From contig NZ_JAAUWV010000002.1 in the NCBI RefSeq assembly GCF_014694405.1, positions 174,664 to 238,663 of the forward strand: a DNA stretch of 64,000 bases, written 5' to 3'. A program made the translations under genes and the position numbers. Numbering within the stretch: the first letter of the stretch is position 1; every line of letters begins with the position of its first letter. Shown piece after piece: positions 46,559 through 57,421 of the stretch. The notes beneath the pieces were generated by a model. That model ran no database searches and was not told where the DNA came from. It worked only from the letters and a program-made list of their open reading frames with translations. This DNA comes from Pseudoalteromonas sp. S16_S37 (GTDB lineage: Bacteria > Pseudomonadota > Gammaproteobacteria > Enterobacterales > Alteromonadaceae).

Positions 46559-46733
46559 ATCCATTACTCTTAAGTTGGGTTAAGTACAAAATTAACTGTA
46601 ATCCAAAAGTACCAAATTGCGAGTAATTTTCAGCCAATAAATTCTTAGTTCTCTTTTTTAAATATTAAAGCGGGAGTTACGACAGCAAGTATACGCCAGA
46701 GTTAATCAAGGAGAAGCGCAAGCAATAATTTAG

Positions 46734-46760
46734 TCGGGCTTAAAGCAGCCTTAAGCCCGA
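46734..46760 (-). terminator. Probable terminator of the tldD operon
   Basis: 10-bp perfect stem TCGGGCTTAA/TTAAGCCCGA with a 7-nt loop just after the tldD stop. The T-run is weak. Confidence 0.6.
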
Positions 46761-46782
46761 ACAAACGCGCAGAAAAGCAGAT

Positions 46783-48222
46783 TTAGGCTGTGCCTCCAAC
46801 CGTAATTTCGTCAATTTTAAGACTGGGCTGGCCAACACCTACCGGTACACTTTGGCCGTCCTTACCACATACCCCAACACCTCGGTCTAGTTCTAAATCA
46901 TTACCTACCATGGAGATTTTATTCATTACGTCAGGCCCATTTCCGATCAAGGTTGCGCCTTTAATGGGTTGAGTGATCTTACCATTTTCGATGAGATACG
47001 CTTCGGATGCAGAAAATACAAACTTCCCTGAAGTAATATCAACTTGTCCACCACCAAAATTTGGGGCGTATATGCCTTTTTTCACACTGGCAATAATATC
47101 AGCTTTGCTATCTTGACCAGGCAACATATAGGTATTCGTCATTCTAGGCATCGGTAAATGAGCGTAAGACTCTCTGCGCCCATTTCCTGTTGGCGCCACG
47201 CCCATCAAACGGGCATTTAGCTTATCTTGCATATAGCCTTTTAAAATGCCATTTTCGATCAACACGTTAAAGCTCGCAGGAGTGCCCTCATCATCTACAT
47301 TCAGTGAACCGCGACGATTTGCCATCGTGCCATCATCAATAACTGTACATAGACTAGAAGCAACCTTTTCACCTACCTTGCCGCTAAATGCCGATGCACC
47401 TTTGCGGTTAAAATCACCCTCAAGACCATGACCAACAGCTTCATGTAACAGTACGCCAGGCCACCCAGCACCTAATACCACAGGCATTGTACCCGCTGGC
47501 GCATCCACAGCTTCTAGGTTCACTTGCGCTTGGCGGACGGCTTCTTGGGCGTATTCTAGCCAGCGGGGCTTACCATCCACCAGCTCTTTAAAATAACCAT
47601 AATCCAAACGGGCACCTCCACCGGCACTACCGCGTTCGCGACGACCATTTTTTTCTAATAGCACAGAGCAGTTTAAGCGGATCAAAGGGCGGATATCTGT
47701 AGCAAATGTGCCATCACTGGCCGCGATGAGCACTTCTTCATAGACTGCAGAAATAGAACTGACAACTTGCTGAGCATCTGGTGCCAGCTCTCTGATTGCA
47801 TTTTCCACTTCCTTGAGCAAACTGACTTTATCTGCATCCGTCATACTTTGGATTGGCTGAGCAGGTTCAAATTGACGCTTAACATCCGCTTCGCTAAATA
47901 CCTGAACTTTTTTCTCTTCACCTGCTTGCGCAATGCTTCTCGCCGCCATTGCAGCCTTGTTTAAAGCCTCCAAATTAATTGCATCGGAATAAGAGAAGCC
48001 TGTTTTTTCGCCTGCGACAGCTCGAACACCAACACCACGCTCAATGTTATAGCTACCCTCTTTCACTGAGCCATCTTCTAACACCCAAGTTTCATTATGG
48101 CTTGATTGAAAATACAAATCCGCATAGTCGACTTTATGTTGATGGATATAACTTAATGTTTGCTCTAACAGTTCTCTATCAAGTTGACTATCTGCTAGTA
48201 AACGTTGTTCGACATTATTCAT
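46783..48222 (-). CDS. tldD: Metalloprotease subunit TldD
   Basis: 479-aa zinc subunit of the TldD/TldE protease. The catalytic motif [13 protein letters not shown] (HExxxH) is intact, followed by the GTPASFN and MPRMTNTYM segments. The start at 48222 has GAGTGAG upstream and overlaps the stop of the nitrilase-family gene by 8 nt, indicating coupling. Last gene of a long minus-strand run from mre through rng and yhdP. Confidence 0.96.
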   Translation of the reverse strand: MNNVEQRLLADSQLDRELLEQTLSYIHQHKVDYADLYFQSSHNETWVLEDGSVKEGSYNIERGVGVRAVAGEKTGFSYSDAINLEALNKAAMAARSIAQAGEEKKVQVFSEADVKRQFEPAQPIQSMTDADKVSLLKEVENAIRELAPDAQQVVSSISAVYEEVLIAASDGTFATDIRPLIRLNCSVLLEKNGRRERGSAGGGARLDYGYFKELVDGKPRWLEYAQEAVRQAQVNLEAVDAPAGTMPVVLGAGWPGVLLHEAVGHGLEGDFNRKGASAFSGKVGEKVASSLCTVIDDGTMANRRGSLNVDDEGTPASFNVLIENGILKGYMQDKLNARLMGVAPTGNGRRESYAHLPMPRMTNTYMLPGQDSKADIIASVKKGIYAPNFGGGQVDITSGKFVFSASEAYLIENGKITQPIKGATLIGNGPDVMNKISMVGNDLELDRGVGVCGKDGQSVPVGVGQPSLKIDEITVGGTA

Positions 48223-49039
48223 AAAACTCACTCTTAAATCTGTTGTGGATCTGTACTGGCATATCCGTGCGAAGCTGATGTAGTTGCGCCAAGTCTATCT
48301 GTGCACTGATGAAGCCTAACGTTTGTTGCGCATCAGCCATAATATCACCCCATGGTGATAATATTAGGCTATGTCCATGTGTTTTGCGGCCATTTTCGTG
48401 CTCACCACATTGTGCAGCCGCCACGACATAACACTGATTTTCGATTGCTCTAGCTTGCAGTAAAGGCGTCCAATGAGCTTGCCCTGTTGCAGTTGTAAAC
48501 GCACTTGGTACTAAAAACAGCTCAGCTCCTTGCTCTCGCATAGCTTGAAATAGCCCAGCAAAACGCAGATCATAGCACACGCTTAAGCCTATCTTGCCAA
48601 ATGGACTATCAACCACCACTACATCTGTACCTGCTATGGTTGATTTTGACTCACGATATCCACCACTGCCATCAGCAACATCGGCATCAAATAAGTGAAT
48701 TTTGTTATATCTGGCGACAACATCACCTTTTTCATTGAGTAAAAAGCTCGCTGCGTAATACTTATTTTGCTCACCACAAACTGGCATTGTGCCCGCGGCA
48801 ATCCAAATATTAAACTCTCTGCATAACTGTCCCAACTTAGTTATCCAGTAGTCATATTGTTTCGATAAACTTAAAGATTGCTCTGCCGTTTTCATAAACG
48901 CCAGCCATGTCTCTGGCAAGCAAACCAGTGCTGGTTTTTCTAGATTAAAATCACTTAACCACTGCTTTAACTGTAAATAGTTTTTCTCAGGGTTCATCGT
49001 AGAACACATTTGTACTGCTATCACATGTGATATTGACAT
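48215..49039 (-). CDS. Carbon-nitrogen hydrolase (nitrilase superfamily), deaminated-glutathione amidase-like
   Basis: 274-aa amidase with catalytic triad Glu43 (LPETW), Lys113 ([10 protein letters not shown]) and Cys155 ([10 protein letters not shown]). The KIHLFD and YDLRF motifs fit the Nit1/omega-amidase branch, which repairs deaminated glutathione or hydrolyses alpha-keto amides. The start at 49039 has GGAGT; 49069 lacks a site. The position between yhdP and tldD is common in gammaproteobacteria. Exact substrate is not provable from sequence. Confidence 0.9.
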   Translation of the reverse strand: MSISHVIAVQMCSTMNPEKNYLQLKQWLSDFNLEKPALVCLPETWLAFMKTAEQSLSLSKQYDYWITKLGQLCREFNIWIAAGTMPVCGEQNKYYAASFLLNEKGDVVARYNKIHLFDADVADGSGGYRESKSTIAGTDVVVVDSPFGKIGLSVCYDLRFAGLFQAMREQGAELFLVPSAFTTATGQAHWTPLLQARAIENQCYVVAAAQCGEHENGRKTHGHSLILSPWGDIMADAQQTLGFISAQIDLAQLHQLRTDMPVQIHNRFKSEFYE

Positions 49040-49074
49040 ATAGCGACTCCAATATGCGCAATTAAACAACGCAG

Positions 49075-52000
49075 TTACCCCGCAACTGGCGTGCTTCCTT
49101 GGTCATTTAGTTGTAAGGACTTTACCGGCTCAAGGCCTAATTGAGGTTTGGGTGGCTCATTTTGTGCTGCTTGTGGTATTTCAACTTCACGGCTTTTACG
49201 GTCTATTTCTTGTACCACAGGCTCACTCATGGTGCCGGTTACTTTGAATTTGATTTCTGAAATCACCCTTGCTGAGTGTATTACCTTGTCCAACGCCAAT
49301 GCCGCCAATCCAGAAACCGGGTTAACCATCCATGCCACTATCACAGGAATACTTGAAGTCACTTGCGGTGCTACTGCTAAATCATAATTGATTTCTTGGG
49401 TGTTCAGATTTGCATAGCCTTGAATACTCAAATCAGCTGGAACACCATCCAGCTTGGTATCTTTTGTATACGCTATTCCTTTGTCTATCTGAACACTCCC
49501 CTTCATCTGGTTATAGAAGAAACCTTTCGAAAACACGTCTCTAAAGTCTAGTTTCAACTTCCTTATTAGCGAGTCTAAACTGAGTAATGAAAAAACTCGA
49601 GCTCCCTGATCACTTATCTCAGTTAAGTGGCCTTCTCCCAATTGCCAATTAATTTCACCTGATAGTGTCTCAATATCAAAATCATAGGGTGCGCCTTGCC
49701 AATTTAGTTGATACGCCACATTCGCTCGAGAGTCTTTAATCGTCGAGGTAAGATCAAACTCATCAAATAACTCACCGATATCTTTACTATTTAAGATCCC
49801 ATCAACGTAGCTGCGTCCATCAATCCAGCGACCTTGACCTCGCAGTACATGATCATTTTTGTCTACAACCAATTCTGAGATGGTAAGTTGTTTTCCATCT
49901 CCAAATAATGAAGCGCTCACTTTGTCGAGTTGATAGTTTCCTAACTTACAATCACCACAATTAAATTCGATTGCAGGAATACGTGTTAACCAATCCAGTT
50001 CAGAAACGGGCTGTTTTTCAGCGGGTTCAGACTGCTCAATAAGGTTAATTCGTAAGTAATCACTATCTATTCTGATAGGTCGGCTTGACCCCTCTTGAGG
50101 AAGCAGTACATTTGCTCTGAGCTCTTTTGCATTTAGCTTCATAGTCATACCATCGCTACTTGGCGATAGTCGCATTTCTAGATCAGTAAAAGGAATATCA
50201 GTAAATTGCGCTTTAGCAAACTGAGCCGTTATCATTTCTAGTGGTGGCAATAAAGAGTCATTCTGCTTTGCAGAGCTTGGCAGGGAAATTAATCGGTCAA
50301 TAAACGTTAACCATGGATCAATCACAATGCTTGGCTGTGAAATTGAAACATGGAAGCCTTTGCCAACTAGCCCTTTATTTTCTTGCCCCACACTTAATTG
50401 TGCCTGACTTAGCTGACCAGTCTGGTTATCTAAAATACCATTAAAGAACAGTCTATCGGCTAAGTTAGCAGTAATGAGGTTAGAAATATCATCACCTTGT
50501 ACTAAAGCTCTCAACGCCCACTCTTCATCACTACTTTTTTGATATGGGCTTGGGAAATAGCTAGTAACACCATTCAAGTTGGCATTAAATTGCGCGCTGT
50601 AATTAAACCCTTGTTCCTTAAATTTTAAATTAATTTTGCTTTGCAGCTCACTGCTTCCCTCAATAAAACCATCCAACAATCCTTGAGAATAAGGAATGAG
50701 CTTGTCAGCTTGTGCCGCTAATATCGCATCAACATTAACCTCGTAGTTGCGATTATCACCATCTCCTACCACATTAAAACTTAGCGGCATATCAAGCCAT
50801 GTTGCTGAGCTTTGCTTTAGCTCTATACGGTCATCATCAAAATGTAAGATACCGCGCACATCGGATAACAGCATTCCTAGCTGAGTTAAAAATACATTCG
50901 CGTTATTTAAATCAACTTTTCCGAAAGCATGAACATCCAAAGTGTTCAGATCAATATCAAGGCTCACTTGTCCTTTTACTTGCCCTCGGCCCTGAACAAC
51001 TCGTAATACATTAACAAGCGGCTCTTTTAGTGGCGTAGCATCAAAAAAGGGCAACAATGTTTGCGCATCTGTTTCGTGATTAATAGCAACGTAAAGGTTA
51101 TCCGCCTGATTAAGGTTAGGTAAGGTGACAATAACAGGGCTGCTAAGCTGCTGGTTGATAAGCTCGCCCTGGTTGGCATAAATATCCATACGTTCATTTG
51201 CAAAGTGCAAGGTAACATCCGCATTCTTGATTGCAGGCCAATCTGGCGCAAATAAAAACTCGGCTTGGTCAATATGAGATAGCACTTCAAATTGGCCTTG
51301 ACCTTGTTCAAAAGGAAATTCGTCCAATGCGCCTGATAGCAAAACTTGGCTCTTACGGTGTTGTCCCGCCAAGATACCTCTATCAAGGTACTCAATTAAA
51401 TTTTCAGACATGACTGAGCGCGGATAGTAATCTCCTGCCGTTTTCGCATTCCCACCTAACACTTCAGCATAAAGGTCTAACGTTGGCTGCGGCGTCAATG
51501 CTAGGTGCATTTCTGCGGCAATCGTCAGCTCTTTGTTATTGAACCATAAAGAATCACTGCTGACATACCAAACATCATCTTGTTGATAAATTTGTAACTC
51601 TGCATTGAGTTGCTCATAATCGAGTGGCGCTCTAAATGCTCCTGGCGATGCCAGTTGTGATTGTTCACTAAAGATATGCACCGCAGCGCCGGCGTTTTGC
51701 CACGATAATTCAACTCTCACGTCAGTTAAACTTGGGATACCACTAAATGCCGACCATCCTAAATCTTCCATGTTTAGCCAAACTTGATAAGAGGAGCTTG
51801 CAGACCAAGCGATACGCCCTTGGAGCTGTCCTGTAACATCGGTATCGGCTAGTGCTTCAATGCCTTTGATGTTTAGCAATTGCGACAGCTCTTTAATAAG
51901 TCCAACGCTGACATCTTCAAACCAAACGTAGCGGTTTAGTTCAGCAAATTCCCCCTGCAATTTTGCTGGAATGTAGTTTTTATCATCTAAACTAAATAGC

Positions 52001-52935
52001 AATTCAGAGCTTCGTAATTGCCACTGCCCTTGTGTGGGGATGAGTTGCAATTGACCCTGCTGCAAAGTTAATTGATGCGGCAGTTGTGCATCTTGCCATT
52101 GTACTTTACTAGGTAGGGTGTTGATTGTGACATCTTGAATTTTACCATTGCCAAGTGCAAGCCACAGTTCCCCATTTAGTTCTGTTGAAACATGCTTTTG
52201 CTCAGTTGATAGCCGCTCTGTAAGCCACTCTGCTACATCTACATTTTGCGCATGCAAATAGACTTGCCCAGCCAGATCTCGAAGTGTACTTCCAGTTAAG
52301 GCTAACCGTGCAGAGAAACGCCCTTGTTGAAGCCCAGGGATGGCTACTTCACCTTCACCTTTATGGCTTTGTGGGCTATTTTGCCAAGTCAAATCATTCA
52401 GCAATAACGTATGAATATAGCCATTTTTTGTACGCAAATTGAGCTGACTAGATTGAATAGAAAAGTGCCCAGTTTCACCTAGGAATAAACTTTCAATCAG
52501 TGATTGCTGTTCAAAGTCAGCGCTCTGTTCATCGTTAGCTTGCGCAAGCTGTGCTAAATTAACTTGCGCAGAAAATCCATCAATAACAAAGTAGTTCGAT
52601 CTTATCTGCCAGTTTTTTAATGATTCGAGGAGGTTCAGCTGTAAACTGGTTTTTTTTATCGATAACGCGATTGGGGCACTTTCATTATCGACAAAGGTGA
52701 GATTTTCTAACACCAACGCAGGCCCACTACTTTCCCAACTAGCACTAATTGAGCCTAAACTTAAGTTCACACCAAATTGCTGATGAATAACATCTTCTAT
52801 ACTTTCACGGTACTCATTAGCGTAAGGTAAACTGTATTTGATAACAGACACCAACACCGCAAGCGTAACAAGTGTTATCGCAAACACCTGCCATACTTTA
52901 CGCACACAAAAGAAACAAAAAGTTTTAACTTGCAT
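49075..52935 (-). CDS. yhdP: Large AsmA-like envelope protein YhdP
   Basis: 1286-aa protein with one N-terminal membrane helix (VFAITLVTLAVLVSVIKYSL) and a very long periplasmic region rich in beta-strands, as in AsmA/TamB-type lipid-transport bridges. The C-terminal segment (SRANVAYQLNWQGAPYDFDIETLSGEINWQLGEGHL and the following GLAALALDKV) matches the family. In E. coli YhdP, with TamB and YdbH, moves phospholipid to the outer membrane. It follows rng by 16 bp. The tail after the last strand is a short Pro-rich disordered region. Confidence 0.93.
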   Translation of the reverse strand: MQVKTFCFFCVRKVWQVFAITLVTLAVLVSVIKYSLPYANEYRESIEDVIHQQFGVNLSLGSISASWESSGPALVLENLTFVDNESAPIALSIKKTSLQLNLLESLKNWQIRSNYFVIDGFSAQVNLAQLAQANDEQSADFEQQSLIESLFLGETGHFSIQSSQLNLRTKNGYIHTLLLNDLTWQNSPQSHKGEGEVAIPGLQQGRFSARLALTGSTLRDLAGQVYLHAQNVDVAEWLTERLSTEQKHVSTELNGELWLALGNGKIQDVTINTLPSKVQWQDAQLPHQLTLQQGQLQLIPTQGQWQLRSSELLFSLDDKNYIPAKLQGEFAELNRYVWFEDVSVGLIKELSQLLNIKGIEALADTDVTGQLQGRIAWSASSSYQVWLNMEDLGWSAFSGIPSLTDVRVELSWQNAGAAVHIFSEQSQLASPGAFRAPLDYEQLNAELQIYQQDDVWYVSSDSLWFNNKELTIAAEMHLALTPQPTLDLYAEVLGGNAKTAGDYYPRSVMSENLIEYLDRGILAGQHRKSQVLLSGALDEFPFEQGQGQFEVLSHIDQAEFLFAPDWPAIKNADVTLHFANERMDIYANQGELINQQLSSPVIVTLPNLNQADNLYVAINHETDAQTLLPFFDATPLKEPLVNVLRVVQGRGQVKGQVSLDIDLNTLDVHAFGKVDLNNANVFLTQLGMLLSDVRGILHFDDDRIELKQSSATWLDMPLSFNVVGDGDNRNYEVNVDAILAAQADKLIPYSQGLLDGFIEGSSELQSKINLKFKEQGFNYSAQFNANLNGVTSYFPSPYQKSSDEEWALRALVQGDDISNLITANLADRLFFNGILDNQTGQLSQAQLSVGQENKGLVGKGFHVSISQPSIVIDPWLTFIDRLISLPSSAKQNDSLLPPLEMITAQFAKAQFTDIPFTDLEMRLSPSSDGMTMKLNAKELRANVLLPQEGSSRPIRIDSDYLRINLIEQSEPAEKQPVSELDWLTRIPAIEFNCGDCKLGNYQLDKVSASLFGDGKQLTISELVVDKNDHVLRGQGRWIDGRSYVDGILNSKDIGELFDEFDLTSTIKDSRANVAYQLNWQGAPYDFDIETLSGEINWQLGEGHLTEISDQGARVFSLLSLDSLIRKLKLDFRDVFSKGFFYNQMKGSVQIDKGIAYTKDTKLDGVPADLSIQGYANLNTQEINYDLAVAPQVTSSIPVIVAWMVNPVSGLAALALDKVIHSARVISEIKFKVTGTMSEPVVQEIDRKSREVEIPQAAQNEPPKPQLGLEPVKSLQLNDQGSTPVAG

Positions 52936-52951
52936 TGGGCACTACGTCACC

Positions 52952-54424
52952 TTACATCATTACGACGTCAAACTGTTCTTGGCTATATAAGCTTTCCGTT
53001 TGAATACTGACCTGTTTTCCAATGAAGAGTTCCAATTCCGCTAAATTATGATATTCATCATTGATGAGCGCTTCGCTCACTGCAGGTGACGCATAAACCA
53101 TAAACTTGTCTGCATCGTAAGCACGATTAACCCTTACAATTTCTCTCAAAATTTCATAACAAACTGTTTCTACAGTTTTTAATGAGCCTCTTCCAGAGCA
53201 TGCAGGGCAAACATCACAGAGGATATGCTCAAGGCTTTCTCTGGTACGTTTGCGGGTCATCTCTACCAAACCTAACGCCGATAAACCGTTAATGTTGGCT
53301 TTAGCTCGATCTTTGGCCAAAGCGCTCTCTAAAGAGTGTAGCACGCGTCGCTTATGCTCATCCGAAACCATATCAATAAAATCAATAATAATAATACCGC
53401 CAAGGTTGCGTAACCTTAGCTGCCTAGCAATAGCGGAAGTGGCTTCTACGTTGGTATTAAAAATTGTTTCTTCTAAATTTCGATGACCGACAAACGCGCC
53501 TGTATTAACATCAACAGTAGTCATTGCCTCAGTTTGATCAATAATTAAATATCCACCAGATTTCAACTCAACTTTTCTGTGCAACGCTTTTTGGATCTCA
53601 CTTTCAACGTCAAACAAGTCGAAAATAGGTCTTTCACCAGGATAATACTCTAGCGCTTTGCCTAGTAAAGGAACAAACTCTTCTGTAAAAGTTTTTAGTT
53701 CTTGATAGGTTAACTTAGAGTCGACTCGGATACGCTCCATATCCTCACCAACATAATCTCTTAAAGTTCTAAATGCGAGTGTTAAATCTTCATGCAAAAT
53801 CGTCGCTTTGCTGGTTTTTTTACGTCGACTGACAATTTTTCGCCACAGCTTTTTCAAAAACTCGGCATCATGTTTAAGCTCGGCTTCGCTTGCGCCTTCG
53901 GCTGCAGTACGAACAATAAAACCACCATTCTCATCGTTATACTCAGAGACAATTTCTTTCAAGCGAGCGCGCTCTTGCTCTGTTTCTATCCTTTGGCTCA
54001 CCCCCACGTGTGTCGCATCGGGCATAAAAACTAGGTATCGTGAGGGAATGGTAATATCTGTGGTTAAGCGCGCGCCTTTAGTACCTAATGGGTCTTTAAC
54101 CACTTGCACCATAATGTACTGGCCTTGCTTAACGAGCTCTCTGATATCTTGAACTTTCTTTACAGGCTGCTCATCCACACCTTCTTCAAATGAGGCACTG
54201 TTGACGATATCAGATGCATGTAAAAAAGCAGCTTTATCTAATCCAATGTCAACAAAGGCGGCTTGCATACCAGGTAACACACGGCTTACTTTACCTAAAT
54301 AAATATTGCCAACAATACCAAGGTTACCGATCCGCTCTACTTGCACTTCCTGCAGGACACCGTTTTCAATGAGCGCAACGCGACTCTCACTTGGCGTCAC
54401 ATTTATTAATAATTCACTACTCAT
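52952..54424 (-). CDS. rng: Ribonuclease G
   Basis: 490-aa endoribonuclease for 16S rRNA 5' maturation and mRNA decay. An S1 RNA-binding domain at about 35-125 (GNIYLGKVSRVLPGMQAAFVDIG), the RNase E/G core with Mg ligands in VDVNTG and IIIDFIDM, and the Zn-link CDVCPACSGRG are seen. It lacks the long C-terminal scaffold of RNase E, hence RNase G. Its start overlaps the yhdE stop by 8 nt. Confidence 0.97.
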   Translation of the reverse strand: MSSELLINVTPSESRVALIENGVLQEVQVERIGNLGIVGNIYLGKVSRVLPGMQAAFVDIGLDKAAFLHASDIVNSASFEEGVDEQPVKKVQDIRELVKQGQYIMVQVVKDPLGTKGARLTTDITIPSRYLVFMPDATHVGVSQRIETEQERARLKEIVSEYNDENGGFIVRTAAEGASEAELKHDAEFLKKLWRKIVSRRKKTSKATILHEDLTLAFRTLRDYVGEDMERIRVDSKLTYQELKTFTEEFVPLLGKALEYYPGERPIFDLFDVESEIQKALHRKVELKSGGYLIIDQTEAMTTVDVNTGAFVGHRNLEETIFNTNVEATSAIARQLRLRNLGGIIIIDFIDMVSDEHKRRVLHSLESALAKDRAKANINGLSALGLVEMTRKRTRESLEHILCDVCPACSGRGSLKTVETVCYEILREIVRVNRAYDADKFMVYASPAVSEALINDEYHNLAELELFIGKQVSIQTESLYSQEQFDVVMM

Positions 54425-54995
54425 AATAGCCTTTAGTAAACTCTTTAATTAGTTGATCAGTTTCATATAAAGGTAAACCCATTACTGCAAAGTAGCTACC
54501 CGACAGTTTTGTTATAAATTTTCCGCCAATGCCCTGAATACCATAGCCGCCAGCTTTATCTAACGGTTCACCACTTAACCAATACTGGTGCATTTCTTGT
54601 GTACTTAGCTGCTTAAAAGTCACTTCGGTACAGACCACTGTACTTATCGTATGATTGCTATCTGCCAAAGCTATTGCAGTATACACTTGATGAGTACGCC
54701 CTGATAAACGCCTCATCGTATTCAGAAAATCTTGTTCATCTTTGGGCTTGCCCAACGCTATATTATCAATCACCACCACTGTATCACTGCCTAATACCGG
54801 TCTATCGCTGTAGCCTTGAGCCACTGCAGATTCAGCCTTCAAACGCGCTAAGCGTTCAACGTATTGCAACGGGGGCTCATTGTTCAATTGCGTTTCATCT
54901 GCATCTACTGAAAATTGAATAAAGTCGTAGTTTAGTTGAGCGAGGAGCTGTTTTCGTCTTGGCGATGCGGATGCCAAATACAAACTTGGTGTCAT
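54417..54995 (-). CDS. yhdE: Maf-family nucleotide pyrophosphatase YhdE
   Basis: 192-aa house-cleaning enzyme hydrolysing dTTP/UTP and modified pyrimidine triphosphates. LASASPRRKQLL, VLGSDTVVV, GKPKD and GGYGIQG motifs are present. It overlaps mreD (TAATG) and rng, so it is co-transcribed with the shape operon. Confidence 0.94.
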   Translation of the reverse strand: MTPSLYLASASPRRKQLLAQLNYDFIQFSVDADETQLNNEPPLQYVERLARLKAESAVAQGYSDRPVLGSDTVVVIDNIALGKPKDEQDFLNTMRRLSGRTHQVYTAIALADSNHTISTVVCTEVTFKQLSTQEMHQYWLSGEPLDKAGGYGIQGIGGKFITKLSGSYFAVMGLPLYETDQLIKEFTKGYYE

Positions 54996-55474
54996 TAACG
55001 GATCCTGAATTGTCGACGGTATTTACGTAGCAATAAAAAGATCCATGGCCAACATAACATACCAGTAAGAGCGGGCCACAAATAATGAGGACTAAAATAC
55101 ACGTCGAGTAAAAAGTGGTTCAACCAAAACAGCAGTAAGTGGTAAAGCGTTAAAAACAACCCAACCAACATGGCCTGCTGCCAAATTGAGAAGTTACGTA
55201 TTTTTTGAAAGTTGCTTACCGTGATATAGATACATATAGAGTAAGTTAATGAGTTAACTCCCAGTGGCGCACCAATAGCGAGATCCATCAGTAAACCTGC
55301 CACCCAAGCCCAACCAATATTAACACGATGAGGCACAGCCAAAGACCAATACATCAACACCAATAGAACCCAATCAGGGCGAAATGGCTCAGCGGATATC
55401 GGCAGTGGCATTAGCGCCATAACTAAGGCTAAAAAGACGCTAAAGGCAATAAGAAAGTAATAGCGCTTAATCAT
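54995..55474 (-). CDS. mreD: Rod shape-determining protein MreD
   Basis: 159-aa inner-membrane protein with five to six helices; RPDWVLLVLMYWSLAVPHRVNIGWAWVAGLLMDLAIGAPLGVNSL is the strongly conserved N-terminal half. Works with MreB, MreC and RodA/PBP2 in sidewall growth. It overlaps mreC by 8 nt. Confidence 0.94.
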   Translation of the reverse strand: MIKRYYFLIAFSVFLALVMALMPLPISAEPFRPDWVLLVLMYWSLAVPHRVNIGWAWVAGLLMDLAIGAPLGVNSLTYSICIYITVSNFQKIRNFSIWQQAMLVGLFLTLYHLLLFWLNHFLLDVYFSPHYLWPALTGMLCWPWIFLLLRKYRRQFRIR

Positions 55475-56308
55475 TATCTAAGTTCTCTTGTGAAGTCCGG
55501 CCTAAAATCAATAACAAGCGAACCCTATCTAACTGAGCAATTGGCTCGGCATATACTTGTGCAAACGGCAAGCCTTCATCACGATTAAGCTCAGTTACAA
55601 CAGCGACTGGATAACCTTCTGGAAAGGTACCACCTAATCCAGATGTTACCAGCACATCACCAATTCGTACGTCTAAGCTATGCGGGACATGGGATAACTT
55701 TAATTTATTAATCTTGCCAATACCTTCAACGACGGTACGCACATCATTACGCAATATCCTGACGGGCGTTGCATGAGTGATATCCGTCATCAGCAAAACC
55801 CGCGATGTGGTGGTTCCTACTTGGGTTAATTGCCCGACAAGTCCCATTTCATCAATTACAGGTTGACTTTCAGTCACACCATCTATGGTGCCTCGGTTGA
55901 TTACAACTTGGTGACTGTATGGATTTGAATGAACTGACAATACCTGCGCTATCTGCCGAGTATTTTTCTCTCTTGCAGATGCATTTAATAGCGCTCTGAG
56001 CTTTTGGTTTTCTTTTTGTAAAAACTGTAATTGCTGTAACTGCTCACTTTGCAAAAGTTGCTTACGTCTAAGTGCATTGTTTTCTTCACTTAACTGTTCA
56101 CGCGTTTGTAAGCTTTTAGCGCCACTATTAAATGCTTCATAGGGCATGCTCGCTAGATACAACAAAGGACTAACCGCAGTATGCAGGCTAGTCCTAATCA
56201 TGTTACCACCTTGTGTAAAGCGGTCGCCAACAATGAGTATTATGCTAAGCATCACTGCCACTGTTAAACGCAGTTGCAGTGATACCGTACGGCCAAATAG
56301 TAAGTTCA

Positions 56309-56309
<1 letters not shown>
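55467..56309 (-). CDS. mreC: Rod shape-determining protein MreC
   Basis: 280-aa bitopic protein: one N-terminal membrane helix, a periplasmic coiled coil (about 65-110) and a double beta-barrel domain (VVINRGTIDGVTESQPVIDEMGLVGQL, VTSGLGGTFPEGYPVA). Activates the elongasome. The start overlaps the mreB stop. Confidence 0.95.
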
Positions 56310-57379
<1,070 letters not shown>

Positions 57380-57387
57380 TTAAATTA

Positions 57388-57406
57388 GGTGATGCAGTGC
57401 ATCACC
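57388..57406 (-). terminator. Hairpin between PEGA/FGE-fold gene and mreB
   Basis: Perfect 8-bp stem GGTGATGC/GCATCACC with a 3-nt loop, just after the stop of the upstream gene and before mreB. No real T-run follows, so it may be a weak terminator or an mRNA stem. Confidence 0.45.
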
Positions 57407-57421
57407 CATCGTTAAACTTTT